Positions 17,427 through 27,210 of a stretch of 64,000 nucleotides of DNA are shown piece after piece (within the stretch, counting starts at the first letter, position 1; each line of letters opens with the position of its first letter). The position numbers and the translations under genes were made by a program. This DNA comes from Desulfitobacterium_A sp034927245 (GTDB lineage: Bacteria > Bacillota > Desulfitobacteriia > Desulfitobacteriales > Desulfitobacteriaceae). The stretch is from assembly GCF_034927245.1 (NCBI RefSeq), contig NZ_JAYFQK010000039.1, forward strand, positions 1-64,000. Reading direction: 5' to 3'. The notes beneath the pieces are model-generated. The model was not told where the DNA came from, searched no databases, and was given only the letters and a program-made list of their open reading frames with translations.

Positions 17427-19538
17427 TTATTCACTTGTAACCGGATTTGAATTTTGCTTTTGATGGGCCATATTAAGGAGAATTTTCATGTCCTGAGCAG
17501 GCACCGGGCGGGATATCAAATACCCTTGAATTCCATAGCATTCTTTCTTTCTCAGAAATTCAAGCTGGGCTTCTGTTTCCACGCCTTCCGCAATTGAAGA
17601 AAAGTTAAGCTCGCGAGCTAATTCAAGGATCGTCGAAACAATCACTTCATTTTCAGAATTATTTTGACTATCACGAATAAAGCTTTGATCAACCTTTAAA
17701 GTATCAATGGGAAAACGTTTCAAATAATTTAAAGAAGAATAACCGATTCCAAAGTCATCAATAGCGATATGGGCACCTAATTCCTTTAACTGCTCTAAAA
17801 CCCGGCAAGTCTGCTCAACATTATGCATGGCCACACTTTCGGTTATCTCGAGTTCTAGCCAACGTCCCTCCATCCCTTCTTCTTGGAGGATCGTTTTTAT
17901 TTGCTCAACAAGATTTTCTTCTTCAAACTGACGTGCCGATAGGTTAACGGCAATTCGAAGCGGTAAATAGCCTTCTTTTTGCCAAGTTACATTTTGGGCT
18001 ATAGCTGTACGCAAAACCCATTCGCCGATAGGGATAATCAGGCCCGTTTCTTCAGCAATGGGAATAAACTTCATAGGTGGTATTAAGCCTGCATCAGGAT
18101 GATTCCAGCGTATCAAGGCTTCTATTCCTAGCAGACTGCCCCTGGCCACATCAACCTGAGGCTGATAAAAAAGTACAAATTCATTACGTTCAAGCGCTTT
18201 TCTCAAACTTTGTTCCAGAGTTAAGCGATTTCGGGCTTGAATACCCATATTCGACTCATAAATCCAATAGCGGTTTTTTCCATTTTCCTTTGCCTTATAC
18301 ATAGCCAAATCAGCATAGCGTAAAATTGTTTGCGCATCCACTCTTTTATCAGAAGCGATTGCAATCCCCACGCTTGAAGATAAATACAGTTCATGGCCTT
18401 CTAAGAGAATGGGCATCCGGATAACGTTAAGAATCCGCTGTGCTACATCTTTGGCATCCTCAATATGGATATTGGGCAGAAGTACCGTGAATTCGTCTCC
18501 TCCCATTCTTGCAACAGTATCTTCTTCGCGAATACACGAAGCAATTCGCTTTCCCACCTCTTGTAAGAGCTGATCACCTGCAGTATGTCCTAAAGTATCA
18601 TTAACATCTTTAAAACGATCTAAATCCAAATAGAGAACAGCCAATGTATTTTCATGCCGCGCTGCATGAGCTAAAGCAATCTTCAACCGATCAAGAAAAA
18701 GATATCGATTCGGAAGATCAGTCAGCGCATCATGATAAGCCAGATGTTTAATCCGTTCTTCGTTTTCTTTGCGTGTGGTTAAATCACTTAAAATAGCTGC
18801 ATATTGAACCGTTTCCCCACGATCATCCTTGATGGCACAGATGGTAAGCCATTCCGGATAAATTGCACCATTTCTTCGGCGATTCCAGATTTCCCCCTGC
18901 CACCCCCCTTTTTCAAGAAGAGAATTCCACATTGTGCGATAAAATTCTTGATCATGTTTGCCGGAACTTAAAATCTTTGGATTTTTTCCTAATACTTCTT
19001 CAGTTTTGTAACCCGTGATTTCTTCGAAGGATTGATTCGCAAAGATAATATTACCCCTAGAATCTGTCACTAATACACCCTCTAAGGTGTTCTCAAAGAT
19101 TTTGGCAGCCATACGCAGCTCTTCGATATCCTTAAGTTTTTGGGTTACATCTTGTTTGACCGCAATGTAGTAAGATTTCTTTTCCGGTTCAAAATAAACC
19201 GGGGTAATCGTCATCTCTTCGGTATAAAGGGTTCCGTCTTTTTTCCGGTTAACAATTTCACCGTGCCAAACTTTATCGGCTTTAATCGTTAACCAAAGAT
19301 CTTGATAAAACTCCGGTGGATGCATATTGGATTTTAAGAACCGCGGGTTTTTACCAAATATCTCTGTCAAATTATAACCTGTTAAAGTAGTGAAAGCTGA
19401 ATTTGCCCATATAACACGGCCTTGAGCATCTGTTATCACGATTGAATTTGCAGCTGCTTCTAAAGCCGCAATTTGTAATTGACTAAATTTCCCCTGCTTA
19501 AATTTGGAAAGCGGTTTTAGCCGATACTTTTTTATCAT
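17427..19538 (-). CDS. PAS-PAS-GGDEF-EAL cyclic-di-GMP protein
   Basis: 703 residues, no membrane segments. Two PAS domains (~20-140 and ~145-265), each with the GYNLTEIFGKNPRFL / GYKTEEVLGKNPKIL pattern and a PAC tail, precede a GGDEF domain (ARMGGDEFTVLLP, canonical active site) and an EAL domain (GIEALIRW, LELEITES, IDDFGIGYSSLNYL). Both catalytic signatures look intact, so it could make or break cyclic di-GMP. The PAS domains probably sense a cytoplasmic ligand, redox state or oxygen. ATG 19538 (MIKKYRLK) is favoured, with GAGG upstream; the longer frame from 19631 has an atypical N-terminus. Confidence 0.92.
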   Translation of the reverse strand: MIKKYRLKPLSKFKQGKFSQLQIAALEAAANSIVITDAQGRVIWANSAFTTLTGYNLTEIFGKNPRFLKSNMHPPEFYQDLWLTIKADKVWHGEIVNRKKDGTLYTEEMTITPVYFEPEKKSYYIAVKQDVTQKLKDIEELRMAAKIFENTLEGVLVTDSRGNIIFANQSFEEITGYKTEEVLGKNPKILSSGKHDQEFYRTMWNSLLEKGGWQGEIWNRRRNGAIYPEWLTICAIKDDRGETVQYAAILSDLTTRKENEERIKHLAYHDALTDLPNRYLFLDRLKIALAHAARHENTLAVLYLDLDRFKDVNDTLGHTAGDQLLQEVGKRIASCIREEDTVARMGGDEFTVLLPNIHIEDAKDVAQRILNVIRMPILLEGHELYLSSSVGIAIASDKRVDAQTILRYADLAMYKAKENGKNRYWIYESNMGIQARNRLTLEQSLRKALERNEFVLFYQPQVDVARGSLLGIEALIRWNHPDAGLIPPMKFIPIAEETGLIIPIGEWVLRTAIAQNVTWQKEGYLPLRIAVNLSARQFEEENLVEQIKTILQEEGMEGRWLELEITESVAMHNVEQTCRVLEQLKELGAHIAIDDFGIGYSSLNYLKRFPIDTLKVDQSFIRDSQNNSENEVIVSTILELARELNFSSIAEGVETEAQLEFLRKKECYGIQGYLISRPVPAQDMKILLNMAHQKQNSNPVTSE

Positions 19539-19767
19539 TACCCATCGCCTCTCTGGTAAGCCAGTCCTGGTGTGACTCAATTTCCTATGATGCGATTTAT
19601 TTAGAATAATTACAAAGTTAATATAGAACATTATACCTTATTTGATCTTAATTATCACTCGTTTTTTTAAAGAATTATTATTAATATATTACAAATTTTT
19701 TTCACTTTATTGTACATTTCTCAGGAATTGTGTCAAACTATTAATAAAAAGAAAACGGAGGAAGACC

Positions 19768-21015
19768 ATGACAGTCATTGAACGATTTCTCAAATATGTA
19801 CAGATAAATACACAATCCAATGAAGAATCAACCTCTATCCCAAGCACTTCATGTCAGTTTTCATTGGGTAAAGTATTAGTTGAAGAACTCAAAGATTTGG
19901 AACTAGCGAGCATAAAACAGGATAATAAAGGATATGTTTATGCGTTTCTTCCCTCAAATACCAACTCAAACGTACCTTCAATCGGTTTTATTGCTCATAT
20001 GGATACAAGTCCTGATCTATCAGGCAGCCATGTCTTACCCCAGATCATTAAAAACTACTCCGGCGGTGATATTATCTTAAATCCCGCTGAAAATATTATC
20101 CTATCACCAATCGATTTTCCGGAACTCAAAACCTATATGGGTCATGATCTGATAACAACAGATGGAACAACCCTGTTGGGCGCGGATGATAAGGCTGGTA
20201 TAGCCATAATCATGGCGGCACTCAGCTATTTACAAGAACACCCGGCAATTCCGCACGGCAAAATCTGTATTGGCTTTACCCCTGATGAAGAGATCGGCCG
20301 CGGGGCAGATCATTTTGACGTAAATGGATTCGGGGCAGACTTTGCCTATACGGTTGACGGGGGACCTATCGGTGAATTGGAATATGAAAATTTCAACGCG
20401 GCCAAAGCGGTTGTCAAAGTTCACGGCCGCAATGTACACCCCGGCAGTGCAAAGGGAAAAATGATAAATTCCCTGCTATTGGCTCAAGAGTTTATATCCC
20501 TTCTCCCGCCCGAAGAAACCCCCGCACATACCGAAGGTTATCAAGGGTTTTACCACTTAGGCAGCATCCATGGAGATGTCGAGGAAACTAAGATCGAATA
20601 CATTCTTCGTGACTTTGAACGTCAAGGTTTAGAACGCCGTAAAGAACTCATGAAAAAAGTTCTTAACCGGTTGCAAGAAAAACACGGGGAAAAGTGCTTT
20701 ACATTAGAAATCACGGATCAATACCAAAATATGCGCGAGAAAATAGAACCTGTCATGCATATTGTGAAAATTGCTCAACAAGCCATGGAAGAAGTCGGCG
20801 TAGAACCCAAAATTTCACCGATTCGCGGCGGAACGGACGGAGCCAGGCTGTCGTATATGGGCTTACCGACGCCAAACCTGTTTACAGGTGGGCATAACGC
20901 GCATGGCAAGTATGAATTCATTCCGACCTTTGCCCTTGAAAAAGGAGTCGAAGTTGTTCTTAAAATTATTGAACTATCCCACCTCGTAGCTGTCCAATCT
21001 TCTTCCAACGATTAG
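19768..21015 (+). CDS. pepT: peptidase T (tripeptide aminopeptidase)
   Basis: 415 residues of the M20 family. Metal and catalytic residues appear in IGFIAHMDTSPDLSG, LLGADDKAGIAI, FTPDEEIGRGADHFD and IRGGTDGARLS. It removes N-terminal residues from tripeptides in the cytoplasm. ATG 19768 follows CGGAGGAA at ideal spacing; the open frame extends upstream to 19642 without conserved sequence. Its last 42 bases overlap the 3' end of the convergent MFS gene, with no terminator between them. Confidence 0.93.
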   Translation: MTVIERFLKYVQINTQSNEESTSIPSTSCQFSLGKVLVEELKDLELASIKQDNKGYVYAFLPSNTNSNVPSIGFIAHMDTSPDLSGSHVLPQIIKNYSGGDIILNPAENIILSPIDFPELKTYMGHDLITTDGTTLLGADDKAGIAIIMAALSYLQEHPAIPHGKICIGFTPDEEIGRGADHFDVNGFGADFAYTVDGGPIGELEYENFNAAKAVVKVHGRNVHPGSAKGKMINSLLLAQEFISLLPPEETPAHTEGYQGFYHLGSIHGDVEETKIEYILRDFERQGLERRKELMKKVLNRLQEKHGEKCFTLEITDQYQNMREKIEPVMHIVKIAQQAMEEVGVEPKISPIRGGTDGARLSYMGLPTPNLFTGGHNAHGKYEFIPTFALEKGVEVVLKIIELSHLVAVQSSSND

Positions 21016-22137
21016 AACTGTACTCAATAGAAGAATAGCACCGATCACATAGGGTAATTGGACCGCTAGACCAAATAGGGCTCCACCAATAACCGGTCCC
21101 AAAATTCGCCCCAAGCTTGCAAAGGATTGAAATATTCCGAGTGAAGCCCCCTGACTCCGAATGGACTGTTTCGTCACAAGAGCAGAACTGGTAGGGGTTA
21201 TTAGAGAATTCCCAACCATAAAAATAACAGTTGCGAGAACTAAAGTTATAATATTCGGTGCCAAAAGGATAAAGATCAAACCGAAAGCGCAGAAAAATAC
21301 TCCTGCTTTGACAAGTTTCGCATCTCCTACGCGTTTTACCAATCTGCCGATTAAGCCCCCTTGAACAATAACCCCAACTATACCAAGGATAGCAAACGTT
21401 GTTCCCATCTCTTTCGGACCGAACCCTACTTTAACTGCTGCCAGCATTGCAAATGTGGTTTCAAACATGGCCATGGTAAAACTATTGATAAAGTTAAAAA
21501 CATATAACGGAAAGAGAGTATCCTTAGTTATTTCCAAACCGAGATGGGGGATCTTCTTATCAGTTGGGGTGCTTGATTGTTTTAAGGTCTCCGGTAAAAA
21601 GGCCAAAGCAAAAGGAAGAATAGCCAGAGCTAAAATCCCGGCAACAAAAAATGGGGTTGAAAAACTGGAATGTCCTAACCAGCCCCCTATTGCCGGACCG
21701 AATACCATGCCAAGACCCATCGCTGCGCCAATCATTCCCATGCTCTTCGAGCGATCCGCCCCTTCTGTGATATCCGCTAAATAGGCCATCGAAGTCGGCA
21801 GTGTTGCGGATGAAACAACTCCGGATAATGCGCGAACTGCAATCAAAAGCCATAGATTATGGATAAAACCGAATAGGATAAACGTCAATCCGTATCCGCT
21901 TATACCAATCATCAATACAGGTCTGCGTCCGATACGGTCAGAAAGACGCCCCCAAAAAGGAGCAAAGAAAAACTGCATAATCGAATAAGCGGACATAAAA
22001 AGTCCAAGGGAGAATGCATTTCCCCCCAGATCCTGAACAAGATAAGGCAGAATGGGAATTACAATCCCAAATCCAACCATGACAAAGAATTGGACTAAAA
22101 CGATGATAATCATCGGGCGAATATATTTTTTATCCAT
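20974..22137 (-). CDS. MFS transporter, multidrug/TetA-like
   Basis: 387 residues with about 12 membrane segments. Motif A reads GRLSDRIGRRPVL in loop 2-3, and the antiporter-type motif C region (GMVFGPAIGGWLG) is in segment 5, placing it among drug:proton antiporters. It lies 45 bp downstream of a MarR-type regulator on the same strand, a common arrangement in which the regulator represses the pump until a toxic compound binds. Substrate unknown. The 3' end overlaps pepT. Confidence 0.88.
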   Translation of the reverse strand: MDKKYIRPMIIIVLVQFFVMVGFGIVIPILPYLVQDLGGNAFSLGLFMSAYSIMQFFFAPFWGRLSDRIGRRPVLMIGISGYGLTFILFGFIHNLWLLIAVRALSGVVSSATLPTSMAYLADITEGADRSKSMGMIGAAMGLGMVFGPAIGGWLGHSSFSTPFFVAGILALAILPFALAFLPETLKQSSTPTDKKIPHLGLEITKDTLFPLYVFNFINSFTMAMFETTFAMLAAVKVGFGPKEMGTTFAILGIVGVIVQGGLIGRLVKRVGDAKLVKAGVFFCAFGLIFILLAPNIITLVLATVIFMVGNSLITPTSSALVTKQSIRSQGASLGIFQSFASLGRILGPVIGGALFGLAVQLPYVIGAILLLSTVLIVGRRLDSYEVG

Positions 22138-22182
22138 GTATCTAACAATCCCCTCTGTAGCTAATTATTTATATATTATTTT

Positions 22183-22617
22183 TCAGGTTACGTTATCTTC
22201 CAGCTCTGTTAAAACCCGTAGGATTCGGGCAAGGTGCCGATTAAAGACTTCTATTTCATCTTCTCCTAACTGTTCTTCCATTTTATGATAAACATCAAGC
22301 ATTCTTTCATTTAAGAGATTTAACTGCTTACGACCTTCCTCAGACAGTTGGATCACAACCAACCGACGATCCTCTTCACTTCGCTCCCGCGTAATCAAGT
22401 TTTGTTTAAATAACCGATCCACAAAGCCGGTTACCGCCCCCAAGGTAACCCCAAAATGTTTTGCAATTTCCGAAGGGGTACAGCTATTACTTCGCTCAAT
22501 ATAATTAAGAAAATGAAACTGATGGAGGGAAATAGATCCATCCTTAGCCTGCAAACAGCGTTCAAATTTTTGACCGATCATATGCAGCATAACTTGGGTT
22601 TCATAGAATTTTTGCAT
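22183..22617 (-). CDS. MarR-family transcriptional regulator
   Basis: 144 residues with the MarR winged helix: CTPSEIAKHFGVTLGAVTGFVDRL is the recognition region and LITRERSEEDRRLVVIQLSEEG is the wing. First gene of a pair with the MFS exporter, so it probably represses its own operon. The ribosome-binding sequence GGGGTG lies inside a small inverted repeat (22627-22641, ACCCC/GGGGT), which might affect translation. The upstream DNA (22642-22690) is very A+T-rich and likely contains promoter and operator, but I could not define a convincing palindrome. Confidence 0.9.
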   Translation of the reverse strand: MQKFYETQVMLHMIGQKFERCLQAKDGSISLHQFHFLNYIERSNSCTPSEIAKHFGVTLGAVTGFVDRLFKQNLITRERSEEDRRLVVIQLSEEGRKQLNLLNERMLDVYHKMEEQLGEDEIEVFNRHLARILRVLTELEDNVT

Positions 22618-22705
22618 GTCTTTTTCACCCCTTTACGGGGTTAATTATATACTACATAAACAATTATAACAATAAAGTAATAATCAATTTATAAGATTTA
22701 TAAAA

Positions 22706-23539
22706 TTAAAAATCTAAGAATTCAATACATGAGGGAAAAAACAGTTCTAAAACAGTCTCCAACTCCGAATCTTGTAACCCATCGTTTACAAGAAAAACAG
22801 GAAGCGTTTCTGACCTAAACGGTGTATTTTGCTTTATCCATTGTTGCAAGGCGTTAGAATAACAGAAGACATCTTGTAGTCCAAGCTGACGCTCAAGCAG
22901 ATAATACAGCACCGATAAACTCATCTCATCTAAGAAGGCTGCCTGTGAATAACCCTCTCGTTGCCGCTGATAAAATTGTCGTAAATATATAATCTTTGAA
23001 TCATCCCATTCCGGATGATTTTGAAAAGCATAAGCATTCGCTAGAGTTTCTTCAAAGCATTCAACTGTTCCCCAGAATTGACAATACTTATCCCGTTTAT
23101 AATTTCTGTAATAGGAATACTGTAATTCTGAATTCTTGTGTTTCCGAGCATGTGCACTGCGTTCGACAAAACATTCCATAAGATAATGAAAGGCGCCATG
23201 GGATTGAATACATTCTAAAGCAAACGGATGTGCTTGAGCAATTGGGAGTTTCGTAGTTTCTAAAATATTAAGCAGGAAGGCAGCAAAATAGCTCAAATAT
23301 ATATATAAACCGTACTCAGTTCCATTGAAATGATACGGACAATAAGTAGCAATCATATCTAAATTCTCACACCGTTTTTCGCTGAAATACGGCTCTGTCC
23401 AGCTTAATTTCTGTTTAAACCACTGTATCGGTTTACGTTGCAGCCGCTTGATTGCCAGCCTGGAAAGTTCTAAGGTTTCCCAGTCCGGCACAGAATAAAT
23501 AGTATCTAATCCCGTATCGGGATGTTCAAATTTATTCAA
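22706..23539 (-). CDS. unrecognised protein with HxxxH and EExxxN motif
   Basis: 277 residues, rich in aromatic residues and cysteines, with no signal peptide and at most one weak hydrophobic stretch (~78-92). I do not recognise a named family. A possible metal site is visible: H114-x3-H118 in QSHGAFHYLMECF, followed about 45 residues later by ECFEETLANAY (E163, E164). This spacing of a His pair and Glu pair resembles helical metal centres or a divergent metallopeptidase, but that is inference only. It is upstream of nothing obvious on its strand: the next gene is the MarR gene, whose promoter lies elsewhere. Probably monocistronic. Confidence 0.7.
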   Translation of the reverse strand: MNKFEHPDTGLDTIYSVPDWETLELSRLAIKRLQRKPIQWFKQKLSWTEPYFSEKRCENLDMIATYCPYHFNGTEYGLYIYLSYFAAFLLNILETTKLPIAQAHPFALECIQSHGAFHYLMECFVERSAHARKHKNSELQYSYYRNYKRDKYCQFWGTVECFEETLANAYAFQNHPEWDDSKIIYLRQFYQRQREGYSQAAFLDEMSLSVLYYLLERQLGLQDVFCYSNALQQWIKQNTPFRSETLPVFLVNDGLQDSELETVLELFFPSCIEFLDF

Positions 23540-23644
23540 TAACCTTCCCCTTGCTTTCCTAAGGCATATTCTTAAGAAAACATATGCGGTAGATCTATTC
23601 CCCAGACCAATAGCTCTTCTTCATATTTAATATAGATTAATGAA

Positions 23645-23684
23645 AAGCCGGTACCTCCTATAATACAAGAAGTACCGGCTTAAC
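23645..23684 (-). terminator. terminator of htpG
   Basis: Arms AAGCCGGTAC / GTACCGGCTT (23645-23654, 23672-23681) with a short T-run on the minus strand; 18 bp after the htpG stop codon. Confidence 0.75.
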
Positions 23685-23698
23685 TAATATCGATTAAA

Positions 23699-25546
23699 TT
23701 ACCCTAAGGCTTTTTCCAAAATCTCATTGAGACGGTTAACCATGCCACGCGGATCTACAATAATTCCGGCGGCAATTTGAGCATTTGCAAAAAGTTGATC
23801 CACCGCAACCTGAGCAAAAGAATCCTCTTGCTTGCGCAGCTCATTAAGGCGCAGAATCAATGTATGTTTAGGATTGATTTCGAGGATACCGGCGGGAACA
23901 TCCTGTAAATCCCGATTCATTAATTGCATCATTCGCTGCATACTATGTGTTCCATACGGGCTAAGAATAAGGGCTGGGCTGTCAATCAGACGTTTTGATT
24001 CACGAATTTCTGTAACTTTCGTTCCAAGCCGTTCTTTTAACCAGTCCATGAACGTTTTAAGTTCGTCCCCTTCCAGGCCTTCGGTTCCATCCTCTTCTTT
24101 ATCGTCACGCGTTAAATCGAGGTCTGCTTGATCGGCAGAAATCAGCTTTTTACCCTCGTATTCCCCGACCGTCATTAGTATATAATCATCAATTGAATCA
24201 TGAGTATAAATCACTTCATAACCTTTATCTCTGAAAACTTCGAGATAAGGACCTGCTTCAATGACTTCACGACTCGGGCCATTGACATAATAGATTGCTT
24301 CTTGTCCTTCTTTCATTCGGCTTACATAATCCGACAAAGAAAGCAGGTTATTATCTTCTGTTTGTGAAGAAGACTCAAATCGCAGGAGCTTCATCAGTTG
24401 ATCCCGATGCGTGAAATCATTTGCTGCGCCTTCTTTAAGGAAGATTCCGAATTCCTTCCAAAATTCCTTGTATTTTTCGGAGTCATTCTTCGCTTGTTCC
24501 TCAAGAAATTTAAGAAAACGAGTGGTGACTACCTTATTTAACTTCGCTACTAAAGCGCTATCCTGCATCGTCTCACGAGAGATATTTAAGGGGAGTTCCT
24601 CGCTGTCGACGACACCCTGTACAAAGCGCAGCCATTCAGGGAGGATATCTTTTGCTTGAGACTGAATGAGGACTTTTTTACAATACAGATTTATACTGGG
24701 TTCCATTCGCCCAAATCCGAGCTTTTCAATATTATTCTTAGGTACAAATAAAAGCGAATTAATATTGATCGGAGCATCGGAAGAAAAATGGAGACGAAAA
24801 AGGGGTTCATCATAAGCATTGGCGATAAACTTATAGAATTCGTTATATTCCTCGTCCGTGATTTCATTCTTATTTTTAGTCCAAAGGGCCTGAACTGTAT
24901 TAACATTCTCCCCATCGACACTTACAGGATAAGGAACAAAGCTCGAGTATTGCTTAATCACCCGTTTTACATTCTCCGGTTTAGCATAATCTTCTTCCTC
25001 TTTTTTTAAGTGGAGAACGATTCGGGTTCCACGCGGTAACTCTTCTGTTTCCTCAATAGTATAGCTTCCCTTCCCATCCGATTCCCAGATATAGCTCAAA
25101 CCTTCCGGATGGTAGGAACGCGTGTACAGGGTTACCTTTTCAGCAACCATAAAAGCGGAATAAAAACCAACCCCAAATTGGCCAATCAGATTTAAATCTT
25201 TTTTATCCCCTGCTTCTGCTAAATTTTGAACAAAAGCCTTAGATCCGGAATGGGCAATCGTTCCGAGATTTTCGGTTAATTCTTCCTTTGTCATTCCAAT
25301 ACCCGCATCGGTGATCGTCAGGGTGTGCTCATCTAGATTAGTGGTAATTTTAATTTCTAAGGGAATATCCTTGTCCTTGATATCTTGACCGGAAATCTGT
25401 TGGAAATGAAGTTTCTCCATTGCATCCGATGCATTGGAAATAAGCTCTCTTAAAAAAATCTCTTTGTCAGTGTAAAGTGAGTTAATCACAATATCCAACA
25501 ATTGCTGGATTTCAGTTTGAAATTCCTTTGTTTCTGGTGTACTCAT
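23699..25546 (-). CDS. htpG: molecular chaperone HtpG (Hsp90)
   Basis: 615 residues, normal for bacterial Hsp90. The N-terminal ATPase domain shows LYTDKEIFLRELISNASDA, ITDAGIGMTKEEL and GQFGVGFYSAFMVAE. The middle domain carries LPLNISRETMQ, and the C-terminal dimerisation domain follows. Cytoplasmic stress chaperone. AGGAGG lies upstream of the ATG. Monocistronic; no CIRCE or other heat-shock operator was recognised in the 196 bp between it and the divergent rmuC gene. Confidence 0.96.
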   Translation of the reverse strand: MSTPETKEFQTEIQQLLDIVINSLYTDKEIFLRELISNASDAMEKLHFQQISGQDIKDKDIPLEIKITTNLDEHTLTITDAGIGMTKEELTENLGTIAHSGSKAFVQNLAEAGDKKDLNLIGQFGVGFYSAFMVAEKVTLYTRSYHPEGLSYIWESDGKGSYTIEETEELPRGTRIVLHLKKEEEDYAKPENVKRVIKQYSSFVPYPVSVDGENVNTVQALWTKNKNEITDEEYNEFYKFIANAYDEPLFRLHFSSDAPININSLLFVPKNNIEKLGFGRMEPSINLYCKKVLIQSQAKDILPEWLRFVQGVVDSEELPLNISRETMQDSALVAKLNKVVTTRFLKFLEEQAKNDSEKYKEFWKEFGIFLKEGAANDFTHRDQLMKLLRFESSSQTEDNNLLSLSDYVSRMKEGQEAIYYVNGPSREVIEAGPYLEVFRDKGYEVIYTHDSIDDYILMTVGEYEGKKLISADQADLDLTRDDKEEDGTEGLEGDELKTFMDWLKERLGTKVTEIRESKRLIDSPALILSPYGTHSMQRMMQLMNRDLQDVPAGILEINPKHTLILRLNELRKQEDSFAQVAVDQLFANAQIAAGIIVDPRGMVNRLNEILEKALG

Positions 25547-25742
25547 TTCGTTTGCCTCCTGAAATTGTCCGCTTCTAAATTAAGGTATCGTATTAAATCG
25601 TATTAATATATTATTATAGTCAATATTAGTCAGACTTCAAGATTAAGGATAGAGAAAATAATAAAGTACGAAAAATTGTCGTTATTATATGATAAAGTAA
25701 AAGAAACACGTCTATAAAATACCAATCATATGGAGGGACATC

Positions 25743-27068
25743 ATGACAGAAACCTTGATTATCGTCTTAAACGGGTTTGCCGTTTTAGTCATTATCCTTT
25801 TACTTATTGTCTTGAATCAGATAAGGCATCTCAATCTTACTTCATTGGAAAATCGGCTTCAATACTTAGAGAAGAACCTACAGAATCAAAGTTCGGCTCT
25901 CCTGCAAGAAATAGCGCGCAATCGTGAAGAAACGAGTAATAACGCCCGTCTGACCCGTGAGGAACAAAATCAATCACTTCAACGCTTCAATGATTCAGTT
26001 TTAGTACAGATGGCTGAAATCTCCAAACTCCAACGCAATCAGTTGGATATTTTCTCCGGACAGATGAATCATTTAACTCAAACCACAGAACAAAAAGTCG
26101 AACTTCTGCGCAAAACGGTGGAAAACCAACTTCAGCATCTTCAACAGGACAATGCCCAAAAGCTTGAACAAATGCGTATAACTGTCGATGAAAAACTCAC
26201 TTCAACCTTAGAACAGCGGCTTGGTGAATCCTTTAAACTGGTCAGCGAACGTCTGGAAATGGTTTATAAAGGACTTGGTGAGATGCGAACCCTTGCCTCC
26301 GGAGTTGGAGATCTGAAAAAAGTCTTGACTAATGTTAAAACGCGCGGGATTTGGGGAGAAGTCGAGCTTGGCAATCTTCTTGAGCAGGTTCTGACTCCCG
26401 AACAGTATGCCTTGAACGTTGCCACTAAACATGGGAGCAATGATCGTGTTGAATTTGCCATTAGAATCCCCGCTAAAGACAGCAATGACAGTATAGTCTG
26501 GTTACCCATTGATGCGAAATTCCCGCTGGAGGACTATGAACGTCTTATAGATGCCCAAGATCAAGCAGACCTCCCTTTAATTGAGGAAACCGGTAAAGCG
26601 CTGGAAAACCGAATCAAAGCGGAGGCCAAATCCATTCATACCAAATACATTGATCCCCCCTACACAACAGACTTCGGGATTCTCTTTCTCCCTATTGAAG
26701 GGCTTTATGCTGAAGTTCTCCGTCGGCCGGGGCTTTTTGATCAAATACAACGTGATCTTAAGGTAATAATCACCGGGCCCACTACGCTGGCCGCCCTCCT
26801 TAATAGTTTACAAATGGGCTTTAGGACTCTTGCCATCGAAAAACATTCCAGTGAAGTCTGGAATCTACTCGGTGCAGTAAAAACTGAATTTGGCAAGTTC
26901 GTTGAAATTCTAGAAAAGACGCAGAAAAAACTCCAAGAAGCAAGCAACAGCATTGAAACTGCTGCTAAAAAGTCGCGAACTATTCAACGAAAATTAAAAA
27001 CTGTTCAAACGTTACCCAACGAAGAGAGTGTGCTTTTGTTAGAATCTGCTTCAGACATTAAGGAGTAA
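25743..27068 (+). CDS. rmuC: RmuC-family DNA recombination protein
   Basis: 441 residues. An N-terminal membrane helix (~4-24) is followed by a long coiled coil (~25-180). The RmuC domain begins near TRGIWGEVELGNLLEQVL and contains VWLPIDAKFPLEDYERL and DFGILFLPIEGLYAEVLR. RmuC proteins limit inversions between short inverted repeats and are related to the PD-(D/E)xK nuclease fold; biochemical activity is not well established. GGAGG lies just upstream of the ATG. Single gene, followed by an imperfect terminator. Confidence 0.92.
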   Translation: MTETLIIVLNGFAVLVIILLLIVLNQIRHLNLTSLENRLQYLEKNLQNQSSALLQEIARNREETSNNARLTREEQNQSLQRFNDSVLVQMAEISKLQRNQLDIFSGQMNHLTQTTEQKVELLRKTVENQLQHLQQDNAQKLEQMRITVDEKLTSTLEQRLGESFKLVSERLEMVYKGLGEMRTLASGVGDLKKVLTNVKTRGIWGEVELGNLLEQVLTPEQYALNVATKHGSNDRVEFAIRIPAKDSNDSIVWLPIDAKFPLEDYERLIDAQDQADLPLIEETGKALENRIKAEAKSIHTKYIDPPYTTDFGILFLPIEGLYAEVLRRPGLFDQIQRDLKVIITGPTTLAALLNSLQMGFRTLAIEKHSSEVWNLLGAVKTEFGKFVEILEKTQKKLQEASNSIETAAKKSRTIQRKLKTVQTLPNEESVLLLESASDIKE

Positions 27069-27146
27069 TTACAAAATAGGATAAGTTCTAAACGTAATTA
27101 TATACGATGATCATTTATCGATCAATGCAAGAAATTCAAAAGTAAT

Positions 27147-27178
27147 AGGCACACCCTGCTTTAAATCGGGTGTGCCTT
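27147..27178. terminator. probable bidirectional terminator
   Basis: GGCACACCC / GGGTGTGCC (27148-27156, 27168-27176) between the convergent rmuC and MFS genes. The T-tails are poor, so its strength is uncertain. Confidence 0.55.
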
Positions 27179-27210
27179 CAAATTCATATTTGATTATCTA
27201 CTACTATCCT

